The translations under genes were made by a program, and so were the position numbers. Of a stretch of 64,000 nucleotides of DNA, positions 49,201 to 58,259 are shown piece by piece. Each line of letters begins with the position of its first letter. Within the stretch, counting starts at the first letter, position 1. The notes beneath the pieces were generated by a model, which searched no databases, was not told the origin of the DNA, and worked only from the letters and a program-made list of their open reading frames with translations. The stretch comes from CAWGYT01 sp963826795 (lineage in GTDB: Bacteria; Planctomycetota; Planctomycetia; Pirellulales; Pirellulaceae), in NCBI GenBank assembly GCA_963826795.1, contig CAWGYT010000003.1, forward strand, positions 310,001-374,000. The letters run 5' to 3'.

Positions 49201-49350
49201 GTTGGCGGTGTCGCTGGCCGGTGCTTCGACTGCCCCAGCGGCGGGAGGCGGCTCGGCTTGTTGGGCGAGGGCCGGGACTTCCGTCAGCAGGGCCAGCGAA
49301 ACGCTGCAGAAGACAAACCACGATTGAGCTCGGGAACGTCGCGCGGGCAT
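43278..49350 (-). CDS. Giant GspD-like protein: N0 domain plus ~25 secretin N1-type repeats, no pore domain; three frameshifts
   Basis: About 2020 residues after correction. A signal peptide (MPARRSRAQSWFVFCSVSLALL) and Ala/Thr-rich spacer lead to a secretin N0 domain (~70-145, 'FAFREQKWLDVLDWFARQADLSLVV', 'ALDLLNGVLTTRGFSLVRRDRML'). Then about 25 tandem ~65-80-residue units follow, each of the pattern V-Y-x-L ... LLP-A ... D---N-L-V-x-A---E-x-----I--L, as in the N1/N2 (NolW-like) domains of GspD. Two Pro/Asp-rich spacers occur (~215-235 and near 1610-1680). The end 'LEEAIQELLRPNRRR' has no secretin beta-barrel domain, and only 445 bases separate it from gspE. One extra C near 48695 breaks the frame; two compensating indels near 45418 and 45262 leave ~52 codons out of frame. 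It is inferred to span the periplasm and dock to the gspM/C-like protein. Confidence 0.85.
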
Positions 49351-49516
49351 CCGAGTTGGACTCCAGGCAGGTAAAGTCAGCGACCGCTTGACAAGCGAGG
49401 TCGGGTGGGACTGTTCATTAAAGGCGATGGGGGCGGCGGCGTAAAGCTGAAACTGGATCGGGTGTCTCGTGAACTTGACATCCGCGTTCGCTTGGCCGTG
49501 GCCGCGCGGCGGCGCG

Positions 49517-51175
49517 CTAAATTCGCTGGCCGAGTCGTTCGGCCAGTCGCAGCAGAGCGCGGCTGTAGTCGTTCGGATCCAGGTGGACGTGCAGCAGACT
49601 CGGGCCCGAGCGGTCGTCCCATGCGCGGCGGAGCGCGGCGTCGAACTCGCCCTCGGTCCGAATCTCGTAGCCCGTTCCTCCCCCGTAGACGTCCGTCAAG
49701 CGACTGTAGTGCCAACGTTGGATCTCGTTGAACTTCCAATCGCCGGCGTGCAGCTTGCGTTCGGTTCCGTAACCCGCGTTGTCAAGCACGATGATCACGG
49801 GGTCGAAACCGTGGCGAATGAGCGTCGAAAGTTCCTGGCCCGTCATCTGGAAGGCGCCATCCCCACAGATCACCACCACGCGGCTGCCGGGCCGCGCGAA
49901 AAGGGCACCGACGGCGGCCGGTACGGAAAACCCCATGGAGGTGTAGTAGGCCGGGCTGATGAATTCGGTTCGCCCGCGAATCTGCAGCTCGGTCGCCCCG
50001 AACAAGGAGTCGCCGATGTCGGCGATCACGATCGTGTCCTCCGTCAACTGCTCGTTCAACCGAGCCAGCAGACGGGTAAGCGTCACTTGGTTGTCCGGCT
50101 CCAACGCGAAGGGTTCGCGGCGGGGGCGGAGCGAATCGGGCAGCGATCGGCGCGTGGCATCCGGAGGTGTTTGGATCAGGCCGTGGAGAAAATCAGGCAG
50201 CCGGACCTGGTGATAGTGGTGATAGTGAATCCGCAATTGTTCGCTCGTGGCATAGATGCAGCGACCCGGATCCAGATTGGCCGTGAAGATGCCCAGATTG
50301 ATGTCCGTCATGAACGTGCCCAGCAACAGCAGGCAATCGCTCTGTTCGACGTAGTCCGTGACGGCCTGCCGACCCATCGCTCCTTCGTACAGGCCGACAT
50401 ACAACGGATGCGTTTCGCGAATCACGCTCTTGCCCAGCAATGTGGCCGCGATCGGAATCTGCGTCAATTCGGCCAGTGACAACAGTTCGTCTTGGAGTCC
50501 GAAACGGTGGATCTCGACGCCGGCCAGAATCAGCGGTCGCTCACAGGTCCCCAGCAAGTGACGCGCCTCGGCGACCGCTTCGCGCAGCGCCCCGGCGTCA
50601 CTTTCCGACTCCGGTTGCTGAAACGCATGACCGATCTGTGGCACAACGTCGACCATGTCTCGCGGAATCTCGAGGTAGACGGGCCGCTTGAAGCGTGAAC
50701 AGGCATCGAGGACGCGATCGATTTCGCGAAACGCCGAGACCGGATCGGACAGCTCGGCACTGGCCACGCAAAGCTTTTCAAAGACGTCGATCTGCGTGCG
50801 CACGTCGCGGACCATGTGGTGCAAAAGCGGATTGCTCGATCGCTCGGACAGTCCCGGCGAACCGCTGATGACGACCACGGGCGATTTCTCGGCATAGGCG
50901 CCCGCCACCGAATTGCAGACGCTCAGTCCTCCCACGCAATAGGTCACACACAGGGCTCCCATCCCATGGACACGGGCGTAAGCGTCGGCCGCGAAGCCGG
51001 CGCAGTCCTCGCGCGTACAGCCGACGACGTCCAGCCGGCTTTGCTCCAGCTGCGCGTAGAACGAGAGCACATAGTCCCCGGGAATCCCAAAGACGTGACC
51101 GATGCCATAGTCTTCCAAACGCCGGATCAGGTATTGGCCGATCGTCAGTCCCTGGGGTAGGGCTTTTGCCGCCAT
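49517..51175 (-). CDS. Thiamine-diphosphate-dependent 2-oxo-acid decarboxylase (pyruvate/indolepyruvate decarboxylase family)
   Basis: 552 residues. The three-domain fold of ThDP decarboxylases is complete. The N-terminal Pyr domain has 'GIPGDYVLSFYAQLE' and the cofactor-activating Glu in 'TREDCAGFAADAYARV', and the His pair is in 'LLHHMV'. The central domain has 'LGTFMTDINLGIF'. The C-terminal PP domain has the ThDP-Mg motif 'GDGAFQMTGQEL...FDPVIIVLDNAGYGTE' and 'SMGFSVPAAVGAL'. These point to a non-oxidative decarboxylase of 2-oxo acids to aldehydes rather than acetolactate synthase, despite ilvN and ilvC being nearby. GGAG precedes the ATG. Substrate unknown. Confidence 0.88.
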   Translation of the reverse strand: MAAKALPQGLTIGQYLIRRLEDYGIGHVFGIPGDYVLSFYAQLEQSRLDVVGCTREDCAGFAADAYARVHGMGALCVTYCVGGLSVCNSVAGAYAEKSPVVVISGSPGLSERSSNPLLHHMVRDVRTQIDVFEKLCVASAELSDPVSAFREIDRVLDACSRFKRPVYLEIPRDMVDVVPQIGHAFQQPESESDAGALREAVAEARHLLGTCERPLILAGVEIHRFGLQDELLSLAELTQIPIAATLLGKSVIRETHPLYVGLYEGAMGRQAVTDYVEQSDCLLLLGTFMTDINLGIFTANLDPGRCIYATSEQLRIHYHHYHQVRLPDFLHGLIQTPPDATRRSLPDSLRPRREPFALEPDNQVTLTRLLARLNEQLTEDTIVIADIGDSLFGATELQIRGRTEFISPAYYTSMGFSVPAAVGALFARPGSRVVVICGDGAFQMTGQELSTLIRHGFDPVIIVLDNAGYGTERKLHAGDWKFNEIQRWHYSRLTDVYGGGTGYEIRTEGEFDAALRRAWDDRSGPSLLHVHLDPNDYSRALLRLAERLGQRI

Positions 51176-51226
51176 CGGATGGCTCCGCGTGTTCAGGATC
51201 AGGCGCCCAACCGCATCTTAGCAAAA

Positions 51227-51829
51227 TCAGCCAAGCGGCTGCCGCACGTGATCCGGCCGGCTCGTGCCCCGGGAGATCGGGGATCCGAGCTGACGTTGCA
51301 GCGACCTGGCCTGCGGGCGGCGCGGGGCGGTGAAGTGGCGGACCTGAACGATGAAGGCAACCGCCGCCACGAGCAGCAATCCCAGGGTCAGCAGCCCCAG
51401 CAGTTTGCCTTGGACGCGCCGCGGATCGCTCAACCCGACCAGCGCCGCGATGGCCGCAATGCCGAACGTGATCGTGGACACGCCTCCCCAGACGAACGTC
51501 CACGGCGAGTCCGGCGCGGTTCGATAGGCCCACCAGGCCGCGGCCCAGCACAGATAGGCCGCGCACGTGACCAGCAGGCTCACGAGACTGGGCCAGTTTC
51601 GCAGCTCGGTGTCGGTCGAGCCGCTCCGATGCGTCAGGATCCAGGCCCAGAAGCCGACGAAGGTGCCTGAGCAAAACAGCACGATCAAGCTGCGGCGCAG
51701 GTCGAACAGCCCCACATCCGTGAAGATCCCCGTGGCTCCGATCGCCAGATAGATCCCCCAGCCCGCCAGGGCGCCGGCCAAGCCCCACAGCAGGCGGCGG
51801 GTCGCTGGCGTCGAGACGGGGGCAGGCAT
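51227..51829 (-). CDS. Conserved membrane protein, function unknown
   Basis: 200 residues with about five hydrophobic helices ('RLLWGLAGALAGWGIYLAIGA', 'SLIVLFCSGTFVGFWAWIL', 'SLVSLLVTCAAYLCWAAAWWAY', 'VSTITFGIAAIAALVGL', 'LLGLLTLGLLLVAAVAFIV') and a basic C-terminal tail ('TAPRRPQARSLQRQLGS'). No family was recognised. It begins 18 bases after the 90-residue gene and probably ends the ilvN-ilvC transcript. Confidence 0.7.
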   Translation of the reverse strand: MPAPVSTPATRRLLWGLAGALAGWGIYLAIGATGIFTDVGLFDLRRSLIVLFCSGTFVGFWAWILTHRSGSTDTELRNWPSLVSLLVTCAAYLCWAAAWWAYRTAPDSPWTFVWGGVSTITFGIAAIAALVGLSDPRRVQGKLLGLLTLGLLLVAAVAFIVQVRHFTAPRRPQARSLQRQLGSPISRGTSRPDHVRQPLG

Positions 51830-51847
51830 GGGGTGGACCCGCGGGAA

Positions 51848-52120
51848 TCAGATCTTCTTGAGGATCGAGAATTCGTCGAGCGTCACGGTCGTCAGCTCGC
51901 CATCTTCCCGACGCAACACGATCACGTCGCTAAACACCTTGTCGTCGCCGTTGCGGCGGAAGTGCAGCCCATGGCGACGCCGCTCGGCCGCAACGACCGT
52001 CCCGACCGTCGTCGACGGCCAAGCTCGAAACCCGACCCTCACCTCGTGTTGAAGTTCCACGCGATCCCCGGGCTGGAGGCTCTCAAAGACCTTCAGCATA
52101 GCGGCCTGAATTGCCTTCAT
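51848..52120 (-). CDS. Small conserved hypothetical protein downstream of ilvC
   Basis: 90 residues, soluble. 'FESLQPGDRVELQHEVRVGFRAWPSTTVGTVVAAERRRHGL' and 'SDVIVLRREDGELTTVTLDEFSILKKI' suggest a small beta-barrel (SH3-like or KOW-like) that could bind nucleic acid or protein, but I recognise no family. Its ATG comes directly after the ilvC stop with no gap on the minus-strand operon order ilvN-ilvC-orf90. Confidence 0.7.
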   Translation of the reverse strand: MKAIQAAMLKVFESLQPGDRVELQHEVRVGFRAWPSTTVGTVVAAERRRHGLHFRRNGDDKVFSDVIVLRREDGELTTVTLDEFSILKKI

Positions 52121-53125
<1,005 letters not shown>

Positions 53126-53223
53126 ACCGGGGTACCTCGGAATCGTCTAAGAGTGAGAGAAATGTTCGGGATACCGTCGAGCCTGGTCCAGAATCGACGG
53201 TCTGCGGGAGGCCTCACCCAACC

Positions 53224-53271
53224 AAGTCCTGGGCCCGAAAAGTCCTGGGCCCGACAAGTCCTTGGCCCGAC
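53224..53271. repeat. 16-base tandem repeat, three units, between ilvN and ilvC
   Basis: AAGTCCTGGGCCCGAA, AAGTCCTGGGCCCGAC and AAGTCCTTGGCCCGAC follow each other without spacers in the ilvN-ilvC gap. Each unit holds the palindrome GGGCCC or a variant. Confidence 0.85.
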
Positions 53272-53304
53272 AAGGTTGGCGGCCGCCTCGGGCCGGAGAG
53301 TCAC

Positions 53305-53856
53305 CTATTTTGTCTGCTTGAGCGACTTCTGCATCGATCCATCGCTGGGCGCGGCCCCGGTCGCCTCGGGACGCTGCGGCGTGTTACGGACCATCGCAAT
53401 TCGACCCGTCCGGACCAGTTCGGTGATGCCGTAAGGACGCATCCGATCCACAAAGGCCTCGATCTTGTTCTCGCGGCCCGAGATCTCGATCATCACCTCG
53501 TCCGGTCCGACGTCCACGATCCGTCCACGAAAGATATCCGTCAACTCGCGGATTTCGCTTCGCTTACTGCCGGGGGGAGCCTTCAGCTTGATCAACATCA
53601 GGTCCCGCTCGACGTAATCCTGTGAACTGACGTCGACGACTTTCACGACCGTCACGATCTTTTCCAGCTGCTTGCGAATCTGCTCCAGCACCCGGTCATC
53701 CCCGACCACCACGAACGTCATCCGCGAAAGATCGGGTTCTTCCGTCTCGCCCACGGCCAGCGAATCGATGTTGTAACCACGCGACGCCAGCATCCCCGAG
53801 ATGTGAGCGAGCACGCCGGGAACGTTTTGGACGACGGCGGAAAGGACGTGACGCAT
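53305..53856 (-). CDS. ilvN: Acetolactate synthase small (regulatory) subunit
   Basis: 183 residues from the ATG at 53856 (MRHVLSAVVQNVPGVLAHISGML), preceded by AGGTTCCCAGG; the longer frame upstream has no family similarity. Residues 1-75 are an ACT domain with the valine-feedback loop 'NVPGVLAHISGMLASRGYNIDSLAVG'. The C-terminal half ('LMLIKLKAPPGSKRSEIRELTDIFRGRIVDVGPDEVMIEISG', then 'KIEAFVDRMRPYGITELVRTGRIAM') is the second regulatory domain. It activates and confers feedback inhibition on the catalytic subunit IlvB, which is not in the window. A Gln/Lys/Thr tail ends the protein. Confidence 0.95.
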   Translation of the reverse strand: MRHVLSAVVQNVPGVLAHISGMLASRGYNIDSLAVGETEEPDLSRMTFVVVGDDRVLEQIRKQLEKIVTVVKVVDVSSQDYVERDLMLIKLKAPPGSKRSEIRELTDIFRGRIVDVGPDEVMIEISGRENKIEAFVDRMRPYGITELVRTGRIAMVRNTPQRPEATGAAPSDGSMQKSLKQTK

Positions 53857-53941
53857 CGGACCTGGGAACCTCAACGGCCAAAGGGAAACGAGCATGATAG
53901 TCCCGCCAGAAACAATGGGCAAGTCCGCGGCCAAGCCGGCC

Positions 53942-53979
53942 TGCCAGCATTGCCGGCGGGTGCCAGCATTGCCTGCGGG
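53942..53979. repeat. 19-base tandem repeat, two units
   Basis: TGCCAGCATTGCCGGCGGG (53942-53960) and TGCCAGCATTGCCTGCGGG (53961-53979) differ by one base and lie in the divergent spacer between ilvN and scpA. Confidence 0.85.
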
Positions 53980-54158
53980 GCGGTGACGGCTCAGCACCGG
54001 ACACGCGGGCTCCGCGGTCGGTTCGCAACCGGCGCGGCGGGATTCGGCGAAACTCGCTAGAATACAGGCTTGGCCCGCCAGGGATGAATGGTCCCGAGGC
54101 CAACCCAGTCCGCCAAATCAGCGGCGCGATTCAAGTCATCTGCCCCGGGACGTCGACC

Positions 54159-55106
54159 ATGAACAAAGGCTCTAGCCGGACCCTGACGGCTCCGCCCAAC
54201 TCGTCTTCCGCCGCTTCGGCACGCCCCGCAAACCGACGATCCGAGTTGCCGGTCGCAACCCCATCGGCCCGGCCGCCGCACTTGCCGGTTCCACGTCCCG
54301 CAGATGCTGAACCCATGATCTTTCGCGTCGATCTCGATCTGTTTCGCGGGCCGCTCGACTTGCTGCTCTACCTGGTTCGCAAGCACGAACTGGACGTGAC
54401 CCAGATCCCGATCGCGCCGATTGCCGAGCAATTCCTCGATTACCTGGCCGTGCTGGAACAACTGGACGTCAACGCCGTCGGCGATTTTCTGGAAATGGCC
54501 AGCCTGTTGATCGAGATCAAATCCAAGCTGGTGCTGCCCCACACCGATGACGAGTCGACCGAAAGCGACGAGTCGTGGGAGGATCCGCGCCAACAATTGG
54601 TCCAGCAGTTGTTGGAATACAAGCAGTATCGGGACGCCGCCAGCATCCTGGAAGAAAGAGGACGCACCTGGTCCCAGTGCTTCACTCGAGTCGGGACCGA
54701 CCTGCCGCCGCGACAGGTCGATCCGGCGGACCAGCCGATCCATGAAGTCGAACTGTGGGACCTCGTCAGCGCGATGGGCCGCGTGATTCGGGCCAACGAG
54801 TTGGCACAGCCGACCAACATCGTCTATGACGACACGCCGATCCAGGCCTACATGCAGCGTATTCACGAGCGACTGCGGCAAGACGGGCAGGTCGCGTTCT
54901 CGGACATGTTTCAGCCCAGCATGCACAAGTCGGCCGTGATCGGCGTCTTTCTGGCCGTGCTGGAACTGGTGCGACATCACTGCGTCTACGCCGAACAGGA
55001 CGCCGCTCACGGAGAAATCTACCTGAAGCCCGGCGCCGAGTTCACCGACGATTTGGAGCTGGACGACGTCGACCAATACCAGGGCGCGACCGCCAAGCCG
55101 CGGTAG
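54159..55106 (+). CDS. scpA: Segregation and condensation protein A
   Basis: ScpA is the kleisin of the bacterial SMC condensin, bridging SMC heads with ScpB. The conserved part starts 'MIFRVDLDLFRGPLDLLLYLVRKHELD' at 54315 and continues 'FLEMASLLIEIKSKLVLP' and 'QQLLEYKQYRDAASIL', with a C-terminal winged-helix block 'SAVIGVFLAVLELVRHH' and 'GEIYLKPGAEF'. In-frame starts are ATG 54084, 54159 and 54315, none with a good Shine-Dalgarno. The extra N-terminal residues are Ser/Pro/Ala/Arg-rich and may be non-coding, so 54315 is quite possible. scpB is not in the window. Confidence 0.88.
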   Translation: MNKGSSRTLTAPPNSSSAASARPANRRSELPVATPSARPPHLPVPRPADAEPMIFRVDLDLFRGPLDLLLYLVRKHELDVTQIPIAPIAEQFLDYLAVLEQLDVNAVGDFLEMASLLIEIKSKLVLPHTDDESTESDESWEDPRQQLVQQLLEYKQYRDAASILEERGRTWSQCFTRVGTDLPPRQVDPADQPIHEVELWDLVSAMGRVIRANELAQPTNIVYDDTPIQAYMQRIHERLRQDGQVAFSDMFQPSMHKSAVIGVFLAVLELVRHHCVYAEQDAAHGEIYLKPGAEFTDDLELDDVDQYQGATAKPR

Positions 55107-55169
55107 CCAACAACGGCGACCTCTCCCGCCTGGGCAAGGAGGCAGCACTTCGGGCCGACACGACGGGCC

Positions 55170-56669
55170 CTAACGCGCCGTCAACTCGAGGAATCGCTCG
55201 TACGCGTTGTCCCAGGGTGCCACGTCGGTGGGCTCGTAGCGCGTCAAGGGAAAGCTGGCGGCGATGATCTCGCGCGCTTGGGCGATGGAATCCAGGTCGC
55301 CGGACGCGATCGCCTGCAGCATCACGTTGCCCAGCGCCGTCGCCTCGGCCGGTCCCGCCACCACCGAGCGGTCGCAGGCCGTGGATGTCATTTGGCAGAG
55401 CTGCCGATTCTGGCTCCCGCCGCCCACCACGTGGATCGTCGACATCGTGCCGCCCGTCAGGTCCTCCAGCCAGGTCAGAACCGTCCGGTAACGCAGAGCC
55501 AGGCTCTCCAACGCACAACGGATGACCGCACCCTCGGAGTCGGGAATCGGTTGATGCGTCTCGCGACAGTAGCGGGCGATCTCGGCCGGCATGTCCTCCG
55601 GCGCCATAAACCGTGCGTTGTCCGGATCGATCAAGCTCCGTAACGGCTCGGCTTGCTCGGCCATCGCCAACAACTGGTCCCAGCTGGCATCGTGGCCCTG
55701 GCGAGCCCAGATGCGACGGCACTCCTGGATCAACCACAGCCCGTTGATGTTCTTGAGTAACCGAGTCGTGCCGTTCACGCCACCTTCGTTCGTGAAGTTG
55801 TACGCTCGACAGCGCTCGTTGATGATCGGCCCCGTCAGCTCCACTCCCATCAGCGACCACGTGCCACTGCTGATGTAACACCAGTCCGGATGTGCCGCCG
55901 CGCTGCTTTGCGTGGGTACCGCCAGAACCGCACTCGCCGTGTCGTGCGTCCCCGGAGCGATCACGGGGACGGCCTGCAGCCCGGTCGCCTGGCAAACGCT
56001 CGGCAGCAGTTTTCCCAAAATCGTGCCCGGCGGCACGATCGGTTGGAGAATCTCGGTTGGCAGCTTCAGCCGATTCAGCAACGAGCGGGACCAGTCTTTC
56101 GTGCGCGGGTTGAAGAACTGCGTCGTGCTGGCATCCGTCAGCTCGCTCGCCCGCTCGCCCGTCAAGAGCCAATTGAAGAAGTCGGGCATCATCAGCAGGC
56201 TGCTGGCCATCTCCAGGATCGGCGCCTGACGGTGGCGAAGGGCGAGCAGCTGAAACAGCGTGTTAATCTCCAGAAACTGCAGCCCTGTTTCCGCAAAGAT
56301 CTCCTCCTGGGTGACCGTTTGTGTCGCCTTTTCGATCATGCCCTTGACCTGCGGGTCTCGATAATGAAAAGGATTCCCCAACAATTGGTTGTCCCGTCCC
56401 AAGAGCGCAAAGTCGACGCCCCAAGTATCGATTCCGATTCCCGCGATCTCGCCGCCGTGGTTTTGATCGGCGAGCCGGAACCCGTCCTGGATTTCGCTCC
56501 ACAACCGCAAGACGTCCCAGTACAGATGGCCGGCCGTTGCGACCGGGCCATTGGGAAATCGATGAATTTCGTCCAGCGAGACCCGCTTCCCAAAGAAATG
56601 AGCTCCCAGTACGCGGCCGCTCGACGCCCCCAAGTCGACCGCCAAATACGTGCGCTTCCGCTGTGACAT
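55170..56669 (-). CDS. rhaB: Rhamnulokinase, FGGY family
   Basis: 499 residues from the ATG at 56669, which has the strong site GGGAGGTGG. It phosphorylates L-rhamnulose at O1 in rhamnose catabolism, in line with polysaccharide use by planctomycetes. Motifs: 'YLAVDLGASSGRVLGA', 'EIHRFPNGPV' with 'LYWDVLRLW', 'IGIDTWGVDFALLG', 'YRDPQ', 'LLMMPDFFNWLLTG', 'PVIAPGTHDTASAVLAVP', 'CYISSGTWSLMGVEL' and 'IHVVGGGSQNRQLCQMTA'-type 'VGGGSQNRQLCQM'. These single out RhaB within FGGY kinases. No rhaA or rhaD is adjacent. Confidence 0.95.
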   Translation of the reverse strand: MSQRKRTYLAVDLGASSGRVLGAHFFGKRVSLDEIHRFPNGPVATAGHLYWDVLRLWSEIQDGFRLADQNHGGEIAGIGIDTWGVDFALLGRDNQLLGNPFHYRDPQVKGMIEKATQTVTQEEIFAETGLQFLEINTLFQLLALRHRQAPILEMASSLLMMPDFFNWLLTGERASELTDASTTQFFNPRTKDWSRSLLNRLKLPTEILQPIVPPGTILGKLLPSVCQATGLQAVPVIAPGTHDTASAVLAVPTQSSAAAHPDWCYISSGTWSLMGVELTGPIINERCRAYNFTNEGGVNGTTRLLKNINGLWLIQECRRIWARQGHDASWDQLLAMAEQAEPLRSLIDPDNARFMAPEDMPAEIARYCRETHQPIPDSEGAVIRCALESLALRYRTVLTWLEDLTGGTMSTIHVVGGGSQNRQLCQMTSTACDRSVVAGPAEATALGNVMLQAIASGDLDSIAQAREIIAASFPLTRYEPTDVAPWDNAYERFLELTAR

Positions 56670-57012
56670 CGCTTTCCACCTCCCACCTGGAACGACTTCG
56701 GCCGGGATGGCGACCCTCGCCAACGATTGGGGCGGTCGCGCCAGCCCGGCGCCGCCCCGCGATCGCGACGCATCCTGACCTCCGCTCCGCGGAACGTCAA
56801 GTCCCGCGGCGTCCCTCCCCCAGGCCGGGGGCAGGGTGAAGTGCGAGCGCCCACCGTGCCGATAGTTGACTTAGTTAGTAAAGATTACTATGATTCCGCG
56901 TGCCAGGGGGCACATCCCGTGGCGGAGTGACCCTCCAAATGGGACTGTCCGGCTCGAGTCGGCCCGCCCACCGGCGCGCTGGTTTCCCTTCGCGGACGAG
57001 AAAGGCACTGAC
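56670..57012. other. rhaB-cysH divergent spacer
   Basis: A 343-base spacer. An A/T-rich island at 56861-56895 inside otherwise GC-rich DNA holds the cysH promoter and operator. Nothing else was recognised. Confidence 0.6.
56866..56894 (+). promoter_or_regulatory. cysH promoter with an inverted-repeat operator (probable Rrf2 site)
   Basis: TTGACT (56866-56871), a 17-base spacer and TATGAT (56889-56894) form a near-consensus sigma-70 promoter. In the spacer and overlapping the -10 box is the perfect inverted repeat TAGTAA-AGA-TTACTA (56876-56890). Its position would let a bound regulator block RNA polymerase. The Rrf2-family gene in the same operon is the obvious candidate (inference). Confidence 0.65.
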
Positions 57013-57828
57013 ATGTCGAATGGTCTCAGCCTGATGGAACCCACGTTAAAGGACCGAGCGGACATGATTCAACCGGAGCAAGAACGGACGGTCGCCGAAC
57101 GCCCCTCGGGAGGAGCGGGTCGTCTTGAGCCGACGCCGGAGTTTCTGGCCGAGCTCAAGGCCAAGAGCGACGCGTTGGAGACGGCTCATCCCCGCGAAAT
57201 CCTGCGGCACGCGGTGGAGCGTTATGCGGAGCGGCTGACGATGGCCACGGCATTCGGACCGGAGGGGATGGTCATCCTGCACTTATTGGCCGAGATCGAC
57301 CCGCAGGTCCACGTGTTCAACCTGGACACTGGCTACCAGTTCTCGGAGACGCTCGAGCTGCGCGACGAAGTAGCGCGTCGGTACGGGATCGAGGTGCAGA
57401 TGATGCAGCCCGAGCTGACGGTGGAAGCGTACGAGCGACAGCATGGCGGCCCGCTCTACAAATCGAATCCGAACCAATGCTGCTTCGATCGCAAGATCAA
57501 GGTGTTACATCAAGCGATTGAAGGCAAGCAGGCGTGGATCAGCGCGATTCGTCGGGACCAGAGTGAGGACCGGCGGAAGGCGTCGATCGTGGGCTGGGAC
57601 AAGAAGTTCAGCTTGGTCAAGATCAATCCCTTGGCGAACTGGACCAAGCAGGATGTCTGGCGGCTCGTGACGGAAGAGAACGTGCCCTACAATCCGCTGC
57701 ACGACCGCGGGTATGCGAGCATTGGCTGCTGGCCGTGCACGCGAGCGGTGATGTTCGGCGAAGACGAGCGCGCCGGTCGTTGGAGCGGTCTGGCCAAAAC
57801 CGAATGCGGGCTCCACACCACGGAATAA
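57013..57828 (+). CDS. cysH: Phosphoadenylyl/adenylyl-sulfate reductase, [4Fe-4S] type
   Basis: 271 residues from ATG 57013 (GAAAGG upstream). It reduces APS or PAPS to sulfite in assimilatory sulfate reduction. The nucleotide-binding 'MATAFGPEGMVILHLL' region, 'VFNLDTGYQFSETLEL', 'WISAIRRDQSEDRR', 'KINPLANWTKQDVW' and 'VPYNPLHDRGYASIGCWPC' are canonical. The cysteine pairs C156-C157 and C239/C242 indicate an iron-sulfur cluster, so APS is the more likely substrate. C265 in 'ECGLH' is the catalytic Cys. The stop TAA shares its last A with the ATG of the Rrf2 gene. Confidence 0.95.
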   Translation: MSNGLSLMEPTLKDRADMIQPEQERTVAERPSGGAGRLEPTPEFLAELKAKSDALETAHPREILRHAVERYAERLTMATAFGPEGMVILHLLAEIDPQVHVFNLDTGYQFSETLELRDEVARRYGIEVQMMQPELTVEAYERQHGGPLYKSNPNQCCFDRKIKVLHQAIEGKQAWISAIRRDQSEDRRKASIVGWDKKFSLVKINPLANWTKQDVWRLVTEENVPYNPLHDRGYASIGCWPCTRAVMFGEDERAGRWSGLAKTECGLHTTE

Positions 57829-58250
57829 TGCAGATCTCAGCCAAGACCGAATACGCGTGTATCGCCGTGCTGGACCTGGCGCTGGCCTACGGGACAGGCG
57901 AGCCATTGCAGGTTCGGAAGATCTCGGCGGCGCATGACATTCCTGCCGGTTTTCTGGTACAGATTCTTCTGCAACTCAAGACCGCGGGGCTGGTGACCAG
58001 CACGCGAGGCGCCGCCGGGGGCTACCGGCTGGCGCGGCCTCCGGAAGAGATCTCGATGTGGGACGTAATGAGCGTGATCGAGGGCGACATGCGGACGCAA
58101 GCCGCGACGCCGCGAAGTCCCGCGTCCGAGGTGCTCAATCGCACCTGGGAGAAGGCGGCCAGTTGCAGTCGTCGCGTGCTGTCGGCCACCGACTTCGCCA
58201 AGCTCGCCGAAACCACACGCGGCGCGGCCCACAACATGTATTACATCTAG
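57828..58250 (+). CDS. Rrf2 family transcriptional regulator
   Basis: 140 residues. The winged helix-turn-helix ('ISAKTEYACIAVLDLAL', 'LQVRKISAAHDIPAGFLVQILLQLKTAGLVTSTRGAAGGYRLA') is typical of Rrf2/IscR/CymR. 'WDVMSVIEG' begins the dimerisation helix. Only two cysteines are present (C11 and C113), not the three clustered ones that hold the [2Fe-2S] centre in IscR, so it probably does not bind an iron-sulfur cluster and is closer to CymR-type sulfur regulators. It is translationally coupled to cysH (one shared base) and likely controls the inverted repeat upstream of cysH. Confidence 0.9.
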   Translation: MQISAKTEYACIAVLDLALAYGTGEPLQVRKISAAHDIPAGFLVQILLQLKTAGLVTSTRGAAGGYRLARPPEEISMWDVMSVIEGDMRTQAATPRSPASEVLNRTWEKAASCSRRVLSATDFAKLAETTRGAAHNMYYI

Positions 58251-58259
58251 CGACCCCGT

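Noticed and set aside
49517..51175. Acetolactate synthase large subunit (ilvB)
   Set aside because: It is a ThDP enzyme near ilvN and ilvC, but the 'GIPGDYVL', 'LLHHMV' and 'GDGAFQMTGQEL' motifs fit the pyruvate/indolepyruvate decarboxylase branch, and the FAD-binding features of IlvB are absent.
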